DNA from: an uncultured Bacteroidales bacterium
GTDB lineage: Bacteria; Bacteroidota; Bacteroidia; Bacteroidales; Muribaculaceae
DNA length: 60,248 nucleotides
Direction: 5' to 3'
Assembly (NCBI GenBank): GCA_902800715.1
Contig: CADCFN010000016.1
Location: 1-60,248 of the forward strand
Positions 36,618 to 46,420 of this stretch are shown piece after piece; the stretch's first letter is position 1; every line of letters starts with the position of its first letter. The translations under genes were made by a program, and so were the position numbers. The notes beneath the pieces are model-generated. The model was not told the DNA's origin. It did no database searches and saw nothing but the letters and a program-made list of their open reading frames with translations.

Positions 36618-38153
36618 TCATTCACCCGTTATCAGCAGCATGTCAATCAAGGCGGTGACGTCACCGATGCTGATGGCATTGTCAAAATCCAGGTCAGCCT
36701 CGACAGAAACTTCAGTGATAGTATTCTGCAGCATATCAATTAGTTCGGTCACGTCGCCAACATTAACAAAGCCGTCATGGTTTACATCGCCAATCTGATA
36801 GATGGGTTCTACCTCGCCAGCTACGGTAACAATGATTTCGAAGATGCGGGCCTGCATGTTTAAATCGAAGGCCACCTCGTAGGCATTGCCTTCCCAAACA
36901 CCCTTAAGGCCGCTGGTAGTCCAAGTGCCCGTTGTTCCCTCGGCCAGTGACATTTTGCTGGGAGCGTAACCGCTTTGACCAGTGAATTCAATCTTGATGA
37001 TGGGATAGTCGACTGAAGTGAAGACGACACCCGACGAGTCGTTCTTGCCATAGAAGCGGTATTGGCCATTGTCGCTAATCATACCGTCACCGACAAACAT
37101 GGTTACGGGATACTTCACCACAGTGAACGAGTGGCGAGCGTGGTCGGCGCCGTTACCGAGGTCAACATCAGGATCAAAGGTGATTTCAGTGGTGGTGGGA
37201 ACCTTGGTGTAGGTGGCGCTAACAACCTCGCTCTCCACGTCACCCACCTTGGCTTTTGCCCAGATGGTGATGTCATCGGTCACGGGGATGGCATCAACAT
37301 ACTCGCTCCACAGCTCCTCATCCAGGCTGTAGTAAATCTTGGCATTGGGCGTGGCGCAGGTCAAGGTCACGTCCAGACGGTCAGTGAAGATGCATGCTGC
37401 AGGAGTGAAGACGGGGGCCTCTACGGTCTGCTCAACCTTGGTAAAGGTGGCATACACAAAGTCGGTGTAATCATCGCCCTTTTCAGCATAAGCGGCATAG
37501 GTCATCGTCTCGGTCACATAGAACTCGCCACTCTCAAAGAAGTACATGCCTGTCGAGTAGTCAACCTCGCCGTCAATAACCTTGTAAACATAGATAGAAG
37601 CATTGTCGGTGGCACACGATACCGTTACTGCCAGGCTGCCCGTGAACTCACCGCCATTGGGGGTGAAAACGGGATCCACCAGCTCGGTAACCGGTTCGGC
37701 ATCCTCCATGGTGATAACCAGCTTCTGGATGCGGCGATGACCAGTGTCACCATCGATGGTGAACACCACCTCGCTTGAGGGGTCCGAAGAACCGATGGTC
37801 CACTGCTTGCCGGCCTTGTTGTAGTTGCCAGGATTGCTCAAGATGTCGTTGGTGCCTTCACCCGATAAGAACGTGAAGTCAATCTTCAAGAGATTCTGGG
37901 GAGCAGTAATGGTCATAGTGTTGCCACCATACAGACGCAGGGCGCCACCAGAGGTGTTGGTGAAATAGGTGGGCTTGGTGCTGTTGGGGTTGGTGCCTTT
38001 GTCAAAGGTCAGTTTCACACCATCAATAGTGAGGTCTGAAACCAGCGTGTTGGTGCTCCAGCCCTGAGCGTTGAAATCAACGGTCACAACGGTGTCTGCC
38101 CATGCCGACATTGCCAGCAGGGCTACAAAGAGGAGAGAAAACAATTTCTTCAT
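36618..38153 (-). CDS. Secreted protein with chitobiase-type Ig repeats and dockerin-like C-terminus
   Basis: 511 residues; signal peptide MKKLFSLLFVALLAMSAWA. About 22-165 is a beta-rich domain. About 165-335 holds two CHB_HEX_C-type Ig-like repeats (PVFTPNGGEFTGSLAVTVSC, PVFTPAACIFTDRLDVTLTC). A further beta domain follows. The last 60 residues carry two dockerin-like Ca-binding repeats (GDVNHDGFVNVGDVTELIDM and ADLDFDNAISIGDVTALIDM). In non-cellulosomal Bacteroidales such modules are common at the C-termini of surface proteins; their partner is not known from this window. Confidence 0.82.
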   Translation of the reverse strand: MKKLFSLLFVALLAMSAWADTVVTVDFNAQGWSTNTLVSDLTIDGVKLTFDKGTNPNSTKPTYFTNTSGGALRLYGGNTMTITAPQNLLKIDFTFLSGEGTNDILSNPGNYNKAGKQWTIGSSDPSSEVVFTIDGDTGHRRIQKLVITMEDAEPVTELVDPVFTPNGGEFTGSLAVTVSCATDNASIYVYKVIDGEVDYSTGMYFFESGEFYVTETMTYAAYAEKGDDYTDFVYATFTKVEQTVEAPVFTPAACIFTDRLDVTLTCATPNAKIYYSLDEELWSEYVDAIPVTDDITIWAKAKVGDVESEVVSATYTKVPTTTEITFDPDVDLGNGADHARHSFTVVKYPVTMFVGDGMISDNGQYRFYGKNDSSGVVFTSVDYPIIKIEFTGQSGYAPSKMSLAEGTTGTWTTSGLKGVWEGNAYEVAFDLNMQARIFEIIVTVAGEVEPIYQIGDVNHDGFVNVGDVTELIDMLQNTITEVSVEADLDFDNAISIGDVTALIDMLLITGE

Positions 38154-38364
38154 AAATCAGTACGAATTAAAAGTTAAATATGTGAATAACAAGAGGAAAT
38201 ATCTTTTCAGATGTAGGGTATAGGGTTCAACATGCATCACGCTACAAAGTTACTAAAAAAACATCAATTCATACCATTTCAGATAGGAATTATAAGAATC
38301 ATAAATAGAATAAATGGCTGTGTCATCGTTCAAGGCATGTAATCATGTCTGAGCAATAAACCAT

Positions 38365-38750
38365 GTCTATTCATCTATTCGTCTATGTGTGCGTGTGAGA
38401 AATCAGGTTGGACCGTCATTTCTTTGCCTGCCTATTTGGATGAATAGACGAATAGACGAGCAGATAACAATTAACAGATTCATTCATCTCTAAACTCTAA
38501 CCTTCAAGTTTTCTAAAGTGGTTAATGTTCTTTAGAAACTTGAATATAGAATAATATAGAATAGGTTTGTGTCAAAACTTTCGATGACACAACCCATCTA
38601 TTCATCTATTTGTCTATTTATATATAATAAACTAGACGAATAGACGAAAAGATGTGAAGAAGATAAGAAGCAGACGGGACGAGGAACGACAGCAACCCTC
38701 ACCCTCTCCCCCTCATCCACCCGCGTTTGGACGAATAGATGAATGGACGG
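38365..38750. repeat. Cluster of inverted octamer arrays (GAATAGAC unit)
   Basis: Short arrays of an 8-base unit occur in both orientations: CTATTCAT/CTATTCGT at 38365-38386, the reverse at 38438-38460, forward at 38594-38620, reverse at 38631-38654, and a diverged set at 38727-38750. Forward and reverse arrays pair into long imperfect hairpins (21-base arms with a loop of about 11 bases for 38594/38634). No ORF is supported here. Single relatives lie at 34867 and 43741. Confidence 0.65.
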
Positions 38751-38782
38751 GCAAAGACAAAAATTGCAGCAAATGTCCATCA

Positions 38783-38999
38783 CTAGTGGTTTTGTCTAAA
38801 AAAATCTTTCGACAGCGCTGAACTTACGATGCCATAGAACTCGGCTCCGTTGTTATCCTCATAGAACTCACGAAAAATCATTAGTACTTGCGGCTGAACT
38901 AGCGGCGGCACTGGCGTTTCTTGGCTCGGCCAAGATTGCCACTGTTGCCACGGGGTGTCTCGTAGTCTGTAATGTAGTCTTGCCACAGGCTGTATTGCA
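38783..38999 (-). pseudogene. Gene remnant, copy 1 (unrecognised family)
   Basis: On the minus strand the reading DYITDYETPRGN leads to AKKRQCRR-stop-FSRKY and then, after a frameshift, FREFYEDNNGAEFYGI. The segment matches the remnant at 39671-39809 (KRRQYRRWFSRKY, LKEFYGENIV). The stop codon and frameshift show decay. The family is not recognised. Confidence 0.55.
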
Positions 39000-39001
39000 T
39001 A

Positions 39002-39063
39002 ATCTGCTCTCGCTTAGCAATGTTCAAACATATTTGACATTGCACTCATTTAATCGCAGATTT
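39002..39063. repeat. 62-bp element with conserved ends, copy 1
   Basis: It begins ATCTGCTCTCG and ends CGCAGATTT; the interior folds as GCAATGTTCAAA with TTTGACATTGC. A second element of exactly the same length with the same ends but a different inner hairpin lies at 54904-54965. Confidence 0.5.
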
Positions 39064-39120
39064 CTCGGTCTCGACACGGAATGCGGAAATCAACGAAGTG
39101 AGTTGTTGGATGTCAATCAT

Positions 39121-39165
39121 AATCAAAATAGCTTTGCAAAATAAAATCGCAAAGCTATTTTGATT
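39121..39165. terminator. Perfect 17-bp stem-loop
   Basis: AATCAAAATAGCTTTGC and GCAAAGCTATTTTGATT flank an 11-base AT-rich loop. It could terminate in either direction, but no intact gene ends directly against it. Confidence 0.6.
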
Positions 39166-39200
39166 GAGCGGTGTGGTAAAATACAGCGTTTCGGGCATGA

Positions 39201-39222
39201 AAAAGCCCACCCAAAGGTGAGC
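39201..39222 (-). terminator. Terminator of the 111-aa gene
   Basis: Minus strand GCTCACC-TTTG-GGTGGGC followed by TTTTTC, directly after the stop at 39225. Confidence 0.85.
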
Positions 39223-39224
39223 AA

Positions 39225-39560
39225 TTATTCTATTGGTTCTATATCAATTTCCAAGGTTTGCTTGAAATGTTGCTTTTCGTCATCTGTCATCTTTTGTTGA
39301 GCGTATCTGACCAATTCATTCCAATGCCGTTTATATGTAAAAGATAGCGCTTTGTTTTTATCTTGACTTAGATACATCCTTGTGTAAATTTCAATGGCAT
39401 AATGCATCGCATCTTCAATATCTTTAAGATTGCAAAGTTTATCCTTACAATATGAATTGACATAAGAAATACCCTTCTTTTCGCAATCTTCTAATTCATG
39501 ACTGATATATGAGATGAACTCAAAGTTATCTATAGGACTGGTGGGCGAGTAAAGATTCAT
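39225..39560 (-). CDS. Hypothetical protein, 111 aa
   Basis: The ATG at 39560 (MNLYSPTSPIDNFEFISYIS) is chosen because a -10 box TACCTTTG lies about 30 bp upstream on the minus strand; the longer start at 39653 would lie upstream of that promoter. The protein is helical and charged, with four Cys/His-poor helices and no signal peptide. I do not recognise it. It has its own terminator and is more AT-rich than the flanking long genes. It lies between two decayed copies of another gene, a setting typical of horizontally moving cargo. Confidence 0.65.
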   Translation of the reverse strand: MNLYSPTSPIDNFEFISYISHELEDCEKKGISYVNSYCKDKLCNLKDIEDAMHYAIEIYTRMYLSQDKNKALSFTYKRHWNELVRYAQQKMTDDEKQHFKQTLEIDIEPIE

Positions 39561-39670
39561 TATACTGATTTCTTTTGTACTTTTCGCAAAGGTACAAATT
39601 TGATGCTGATTGTAAATAATTTCGGACGAAATATTTATTGATTGTTTTATCAAAAGATTTTGATAATCTT

Positions 39671-39809
39671 TTACTTTTGATAAAGCGTATCAGCAATGAT
39701 GCCCCAGAACGTCCTGACGATGTTCTCCCCGTAGAACTCCTTCAGACGCATGACTGAGGTGTTATACTTGCGAGAGAACCAGCGGCGGTACTGGCGACGC
39801 TTTTGAACA
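39671..39809 (-). pseudogene. Gene remnant, copy 2 (unrecognised family)
   Basis: Minus-strand reading KRRQYRRWFSRKYNTS, then LKEFYGENIVRTFWGIIADT and a stop at 39671. Only about 45 codons survive, with no start. It is homologous to the remnant at 38783-38999. Confidence 0.5.
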
Positions 39810-39856
39810 TTTTTAAAGAATCGTTCTATATCAATTTAGTGTAATTCACGAAATGC

Positions 39857-39890
39857 ATTGGGTGCACCACAATGAAATGGCACACCCAAT
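39857..39890. terminator. Terminator after the esterase gene
   Basis: ATTGGGTG and CACCCAAT arms with an imperfect inner stem, 35 bp past the esterase stop (minus strand). Confidence 0.6.
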
Positions 39891-39924
39891 TGTTAAAAAT
39901 AACTATGAGAATTCTTGGTGGGAC

Positions 39925-41190
<1,266 letters not shown>

Positions 41191-43545
41191 TTATCTCTTC
41201 AACAGATTCATCTGTACTTCAGGTTTGAGTACATTGTGGACCTTGGTCTCCTGACCCTTGACATCGGCCTTGAGGGTTGCCTTGATGTCTTGAGAGGAAG
41301 CTCCGACAAGGAACTGATACTCACCGCCACTGACAACCCAAGCCGAAGCTGCCTCGTCAAACGAAGCCAAATCGGCAGTCTTCACCAAGAGCTTTACGGT
41401 CTCTTTTTCACCAGGTTTCAGATTGCGTGTCTTGGCGTAGGCTTTCAACTCCTTGACAGGCTTGTTGGCAGCTTTGTTATCGGGGGCGGAAATGTAGAGT
41501 TCCACGACTTCCTTGCCCTCATACTGTCCGCTGTTCTGAACGGTGACGCTGACCTCGTAGCCGTCGCCCTTCTTGTCAATTTTGGCATCACTGTAGTCAA
41601 ACGTCGTGTAGCTCAAGCCGAAGCCGAACGGGAAGGATACTGAAATGCCGAAAGAATCGAAATAACGGTATCCGACGTAAATGTCCTCCTCGTAATCGGT
41701 AAAGTCCACATTCCTTACATTGCCTTTTTGCCCCTGTTTCATCATGTCGATGCGGGGATCCTCGTCAATGGGGAAGTTGCGGGCAGAGTAGGCATCGGTA
41801 AACAGGATGGGCCAAGTCATCGTGAACTTACCTGACGGCGATATCTTGCCGCTGAGCACATCCACCACGCTGTTGCCGCCTTCCTGTCCGGGCTGCCAAG
41901 CGCAGAGGATGGCATCGGGAAGATGTTTCCAGGATGCAGTCTCGATGACACCACCGATATTCAACAGCACGACAACCTGCTTGCCGGCTCGGTGATACAC
42001 ATCACAAACCTGCTCGATAAGCTTGCGCTCCGAGTCACTGAGGTTGAAGTCGGCCACTAAGCGGTCTTGGAATTCTCCCGAGAGGCGTCCTATGGTAATG
42101 ACAGCGATGTCGGCATTTGCCGCTTGAGCCATCACCTCACCGTCAGTAAAACTCTTCTCGGCTGGCAGCGGCTTGGGCAAGAAACGCATCAGCTTGGCTT
42201 TGTTGGGGTCTTTCTTGGCGGCAGCCTCAATTTCGGCCTCGGCCTTCTTCTTGCAGTCGGCAAGATAGGCCTCGTAGGCTGTTTTCAGTTCTTCGGAAAC
42301 GGTATAGCCACCATTCTTCATGCCATCCAACAGAGAGACGACATAAGCGTGATTCACGTTGCCGGAGCCCGTGCCACCAGCGATGAAGTCATAGGAAGTG
42401 TTGCCATAGAGGGCAACATTCTTGATGTTCTGGGCGAGAGGCAAAGCCTTCTCGTTCTTCATCAATACCATACCCTCGGCAGCCGATTGGCGTGTTACCT
42501 CGGCATGGGCTTTCAGGTCGGGCTTGTTAGAGTACTTGTAGCCCTGGAATCGCGGGCTTTTCTCCACGAGGTTGAGTGTTCGGCGCACGCTGCGGTCAAG
42601 GTCGGCCTCGGCAAGCTTGCCACTCTTCACTCCTGCGACGATGGAGTCGAACTGCTCCTTCTTGCCTGGTTGCAGCATGTCGTTACCTGCCCACATCTGT
42701 GTGGCACCGTCCTTACCGCCGAACCAGTCGGTCATGACAGTACCCTCGAAGCCCCATTCATCGCGCAGGATGGTCTCCACAAGGTCTTTGCTCTCGGATG
42801 TATAGGTTCCGTTGATGTAATTGTAAGAGGTCATCACCGTCCAGGGCTGGCTTTCCTTAATGGCAATCTCAAAACCTTTCAGGTAGATTTCACGCAGGGC
42901 ACGCTGGGAGATGTGCGCATCGTTGTTCATGCGGTTGGTCTCCTGGTTATTGGCAGCAAAGTGCTTGATGCTCGTGCCCACGCCGTTACTCTGAACGCCT
43001 TTGATGTAGGCGGCAGCAGTCTTACCGACTACCAGAGGGTCCTCACTGTAGTACTCGAAATTGCGGCCGCACAACGGGTTGCGCATGATATTCACGGCGG
43101 GAGCCAACAGCACGTCAGCACCATACTCCTTTACTTCGTTGCCGATGGCAGCGCCCACCTCCTCAATGAGGTCGGTATTCCACGTCGAAGCAAGAAGGGT
43201 ACCGATGGGAAAATGGGTGCAGTAATAGGTTGCGCTGTCGCCTTCGCGGGTGGCGTCGATGCGCAGCCCGGCAGGACCGTCGGCCAGCACGATGGCAGGG
43301 ATTCCCAACGAATCGAGCGGATAGGTCGTACCGGCAGCGCCAGGCACGAGAGAGCGGGTAGCGCCGATGACGGCATTTTCACCATCGAAACCAGCCATTC
43401 CAGTTCCGATGACGAAGCGCGCTTTGTCTTCGAGCGAGAGACGGGCTATTACCTCATCTTTGTTGATGGCATTCTTTTGTTGGTCTGAGGTGCAGCCAGT
43501 CAGAATGGCAACAACTGTCAGTATGGAAATAAGGAAAAACTTCAT
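41191..43545 (-). CDS. Glycoside hydrolase family 3 beta-glucosidase lipoprotein
   Basis: 784 residues. The leader ends LTGC (Cys18), so it is a lipoprotein. GH3 N-terminal barrel at about 30-340 with KHFAANNQE and the nucleophile in GTVMTDWFGG (Asp273); GH3 C-terminal alpha/beta sandwich at about 365-600; fibronectin III-like domain at about 680-755 (VTVQNSGQYEGKEVVELYIS). Length and order are normal for the family. It is the first gene of a two-gene operon with the esterase. Activity on beta-glucosides or beta-xylosides cannot be told apart by eye. Confidence 0.93.
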   Translation of the reverse strand: MKFFLISILTVVAILTGCTSDQQKNAINKDEVIARLSLEDKARFVIGTGMAGFDGENAVIGATRSLVPGAAGTTYPLDSLGIPAIVLADGPAGLRIDATREGDSATYYCTHFPIGTLLASTWNTDLIEEVGAAIGNEVKEYGADVLLAPAVNIMRNPLCGRNFEYYSEDPLVVGKTAAAYIKGVQSNGVGTSIKHFAANNQETNRMNNDAHISQRALREIYLKGFEIAIKESQPWTVMTSYNYINGTYTSESKDLVETILRDEWGFEGTVMTDWFGGKDGATQMWAGNDMLQPGKKEQFDSIVAGVKSGKLAEADLDRSVRRTLNLVEKSPRFQGYKYSNKPDLKAHAEVTRQSAAEGMVLMKNEKALPLAQNIKNVALYGNTSYDFIAGGTGSGNVNHAYVVSLLDGMKNGGYTVSEELKTAYEAYLADCKKKAEAEIEAAAKKDPNKAKLMRFLPKPLPAEKSFTDGEVMAQAANADIAVITIGRLSGEFQDRLVADFNLSDSERKLIEQVCDVYHRAGKQVVVLLNIGGVIETASWKHLPDAILCAWQPGQEGGNSVVDVLSGKISPSGKFTMTWPILFTDAYSARNFPIDEDPRIDMMKQGQKGNVRNVDFTDYEEDIYVGYRYFDSFGISVSFPFGFGLSYTTFDYSDAKIDKKGDGYEVSVTVQNSGQYEGKEVVELYISAPDNKAANKPVKELKAYAKTRNLKPGEKETVKLLVKTADLASFDEAASAWVVSGGEYQFLVGASSQDIKATLKADVKGQETKVHNVLKPEVQMNLLKR

Positions 43546-43885
43546 AATTGGTTATGTTAAAAGTAGTAGGACCCGTTAGCGGGATTAAAAAAGTTGATAA
43601 AAAACTGTTAAAAAATGTATATTGCTGATTGTTAATGATTTAATGGTGGAAAATATTAATTTTAAATCACCGAATGCACAATATGTACGCAAATTTCGTC
43701 AAAATCCTTGGAGCATGCAAGCATTTTGCCCAAGAATCGGTGAATGAATAGACGAACAGACGAACAGATGCAATCAGACGGGCATGATGCGCCGCCCTTC
43801 TCAGATGTCTCTACCAACCCATCAGTGCCATCAAACCCATTCCATTTTCCCTTTTCGCTGCCAACTCCTCTATGATACAAGCTGA
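43546..43885. other. Non-coding stretch with one octamer array
   Basis: An AT-rich leader region of the GH3 gene with no clear consensus promoter. It contains one array of the GAATAGAC octamer family at 43741-43770. No gene is supported. Confidence 0.5.
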
Positions 43886-44354
43886 AACAATGAAAATGGA
43901 TATGCTGTATTTGCAAATAAGATACAAGGACAAGATTTCTCGAGTAAAAGCAGTATATTAGCACCTGTTATAACAAGAGAGGGATTGATATTGGATTGCC
44001 GTTATTACAATGGCGAAGATGAAGTGTCAGACTCGTTGCCAGGAGGAATGGAAATCTTTTGGGACTATGAACGTGTGTGGACAAAATGGATTCTGGAAGA
44101 AAGTGATATACTTCAGAAAGGCATCGAGTATTACACTGAAGAAAAATCTCTTTCCTGAAAATGACGGCACACCTCTTGGGCTAAAAGCTTTGCTTTTTAA
44201 CCGCTATGACCACTGGAACGGGTTCATGGGTGGCTCTAGAGATAAGTATGCCCAGGGATTCAAAGAATGATACTTTGAACACTATGTCGCAGGCACCAAA
44301 ACCCATCGCCAACTGTTGTTGGATGAGCAAAAAGCAGGCGGCGCTCACGAGTGA
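43886..44354 (+). pseudogene. Frameshifted remnant of an unrecognised gene
   Basis: An open frame without start runs from 43886 (NNENGYAVFANKIQGQDFSS ... LPGGMEIFWDYERVWTKWIL) to a stop near 44158. The frame then shifts and continues as ENDGTPLGLKALLFNRYDHW, is interrupted by a TGA, and ends EQKAGGAHE at 44354. Its protein-like composition shows a formerly real gene. The family is unknown. Confidence 0.5.
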
Positions 44355-44414
44355 CCTGTGCAAACCATCATTCTAATAGGAACGAAAAACTTAAATCGGA
44401 AGCGACAGTTGAAA

Positions 44415-44584
44415 GATGCTCTAATGGGCTAAAAGTCATCCTTTTATTTGGAAAAACCATACAAACGAGCCATCGGTGCAATGGCCCGCTTGCCTAAGAG
44501 TGCCCCGCAGCAATAGCCCTTGTGTCTGCCATGTCGGCATTATGCTGCTGCCTCAACTGAGGCTTCGTCCTTATCGTGGGTGTC
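44415..44584 (+). pseudogene. Truncated copy of the atoE region
   Basis: 44415-44448 is identical to 54833-54866 upstream of the intact atoE gene. It is joined by a deletion to 44462-44584, which matches 55239-55362 inside atoE at roughly 90 percent. A Trp codon is changed to TGA (CAACTGAGGC against CAACTGGGGC), and a small indel breaks the frame. It is a non-functional duplicate of the gene on the far side of the biosynthetic cluster. Confidence 0.85.
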
Positions 44585-44585
44585 A

Positions 44586-44760
44586 GCGGGTCAAGCATCA
44601 GGATTGCGGTTAGCAGTGAGCCATAGTCGTTGTTCGACGATACCGTGTGCACGCCATATTTCTCGAGCTGGTTGAAGGTGGGAACCACCTTCAACCAGCT
44701 CGTTATCCGGTATTCACCGTTAATGGTGGCGGACAAACGCTTCTTCTTGGCGGGTATATC
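44586..44760 (-). pseudogene. SusC-like receptor fragment
   Basis: Minus-strand reading RLSATINGEYRITSWLKVV, then SSNNDYGSLLTAILMLDPLT, resembles an internal barrel segment of SusC-family receptors. It has no start, plug or C-terminus. It is fused to the antisense of the atoE fragment at 44584, so the junction is chimeric. Confidence 0.5.
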
Positions 44761-44848
44761 CTAATATGGAGCATTGATTAGGCTTGCGTTGAGTTAATTG
44801 TATGGGGTATTTCACTAAAAAAACCTTTAATTAATCAACCTGGCCACA

Positions 44849-45595
44849 TTATTTTAGCATTCGGCCTCCGTCAATCACCAGTTCTGTACCGGTTACCCAT
44901 GTACTCGCATCGCTTAGCAAATAGATGATTCCATAAGCTATGTCAGCTGGTTTGCCATAGCGTCCCAGAGGATACTGGTCCATAGAACTTTGATTTCCTT
45001 CATCCGTGAAGAACAGACTATTGATAATATCTGTTTCAACCATACCGGGCACAACTGAATTACACCTTATCCCCTTCGTACCCAGTTCTAAGGCACAAGT
45101 CCGCATATAAGCATTGATGGCGGCTTTTGATGAAGCGTAAACCGACCAACCAGCAGCTGAAATATACGTGGAAATAGAAGAATTAAAGACAATTGAAGAA
45201 CCTTTTGCCATTTTCTTTTTCCTCAAGAGACCTTTGGTCAACAATGCCACGCCATAGACATTTGTCTGATAGACATATTGCAAGTCTTCCAGTTTAACGT
45301 AGCTTGCAGGCTTGCCTACTGCTGTTCCCGCATTGTGCACAAGACCATCCAAAACGGGACATTGCTCAACAAGTGCATTGATGTCTTCCTGAACACTCAT
45401 GTCGGCAATAATCATCTGATGGCCGCTTCCCTCAAGTTGATTGAGTGTCTCGTTCAGACGCTCTTCGTTACGGCCTGTGGCAATGATATTCGCGCCCATT
45501 TTAGCGCACTCGATGGCAATAACCTGTCCAATTCCAGACGAGGCTCCTGTTACCAATATGTTTTTTCCTTCTAATGAAAATGGATTATACGACAT
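44849..45595 (-). CDS. SDR family oxidoreductase (FabG-like), tandem copy 2
   Basis: About 248 residues from ATG 45595 (MSYNPFSLEGKNILVTGASS); ATG 45619 is possible. Classical short-chain dehydrogenase: TGASSGIG nucleotide motif, NAG motif, Ser in FNSSIST and the YASSK catalytic pair, closing GTELVIDGGRMLK. It probably reduces a 3-ketoacyl-ACP (inference from neighbours). It is a close duplicate of the next gene upstream; even the AT-rich trailer is shared. Last gene of the minus-strand operon. Confidence 0.9.
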   Translation of the reverse strand: MSYNPFSLEGKNILVTGASSGIGQVIAIECAKMGANIIATGRNEERLNETLNQLEGSGHQMIIADMSVQEDINALVEQCPVLDGLVHNAGTAVGKPASYVKLEDLQYVYQTNVYGVALLTKGLLRKKKMAKGSSIVFNSSISTYISAAGWSVYASSKAAINAYMRTCALELGTKGIRCNSVVPGMVETDIINSLFFTDEGNQSSMDQYPLGRYGKPADIAYGIIYLLSDASTWVTGTELVIDGGRMLK

Positions 45596-45673
45596 ACTTC
45601 TTATTTGTTTGATTAACAATGTAGGGGATTCAACAAAAAAAGCCTTAATTGATAAAGATATTATATTGTTGCA

Positions 45674-46420
45674 TTATTTGAGCATTCTACCACCATCAAT
45701 CACTAACTCTGTACCGGTCACCCATGCACTTGCATCACTTAGCAGATAGATGATTCCATAAGCTATTTCAGCCGGTTTGCCATATCGCCCCAAGGGATAC
45801 AGATTCAAATCTTTCTGCTTATCATCAGCCGTATAGAACACACTATTGATAAACGCTGTCTCAACCATGCCAGGCAAAACGGAATTACATCTTATCTCCT
45901 TTGTTCCAAGTTCTATGGCACAAGTACGCATATAAGCATTGATGGCAGCTTTTGAAGATGCGTAAATAGACAGACCGGCAGCAGTAATATATGAGGAAAT
46001 AGAAGAAGTAAAGACAATTGAAGAACCTTTTGCCATCTTCTTTTTTCTCAAGAGACCTTTGGTCAACAATGCCACGCCAAAGACATTTATCTGATAGACA
46101 TCTTGCAAGTCCTCCAATTTTAGGTGGCCCACGGGCTTGCCTTTAACTATTCCCGCATTGTTTACAAGACCATTCAATGCGGGACACTTTTCAACGAGCG
46201 CGTTTATGTCTTCCGGAATGTTCAGGTCGGCAATAATCATCTGATGGCCGTTTCCTTCAAGTTGATGGAGTGTCTCGTTCAGACGTTCTTCGGTTCGGTC
46301 TGTAACAATGACTTTTGCGCCCATTTTAGCGCACTCGATGGCAGTAGCCCGTCCAATTCCAGACGATGCTCCTGTTACCAATATGTTTTTTCCTTCTAAT
46401 GAAAACGGATTATACGACAT
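45674..46420 (-). CDS. SDR family oxidoreductase (FabG-like), tandem copy 1
   Basis: About 248 residues from ATG 46420 (MSYNPFSLEGKNILVTGASS, as in its twin); ATG 46441 lies deeper in the KAS III gene. The nucleotide motif TGASSGIG, NNAG and catalytic YASSK are intact. Its start overlaps the end of the KAS III gene by about 11 bp, so it is translationally coupled. It differs from the twin mainly in mid-protein loops. A role as ketoacyl or hydroxyacyl reductase is inferred. Confidence 0.9.
   Translation of the reverse strand: MSYNPFSLEGKNILVTGASSGIGRATAIECAKMGAKVIVTDRTEERLNETLHQLEGNGHQMIIADLNIPEDINALVEKCPALNGLVNNAGIVKGKPVGHLKLEDLQDVYQINVFGVALLTKGLLRKKKMAKGSSIVFTSSISSYITAAGLSIYASSKAAINAYMRTCAIELGTKEIRCNSVLPGMVETAFINSVFYTADDKQKDLNLYPLGRYGKPAEIAYGIIYLLSDASAWVTGTELVIDGGRMLK

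Noticed and set aside
38365-38750. CRISPR array suspected from short regular repeats
   Set aside because: Units are 8 bases long, contiguous and present in both orientations; there are no 25-35 base repeats with spacers and no cas genes.
42067-43488. 473-codon plus-strand frame opposite the GH3 gene
   Set aside because: Antisense to an intact GH3 enzyme with visible catalytic residues; composition is not protein-like.
44415-44584. Insertion sequence end as explanation of the 34-bp repeat
   Set aside because: No transposase, no terminal inverted repeat and no short target duplication are visible; homology to atoE explains the rest of the segment.
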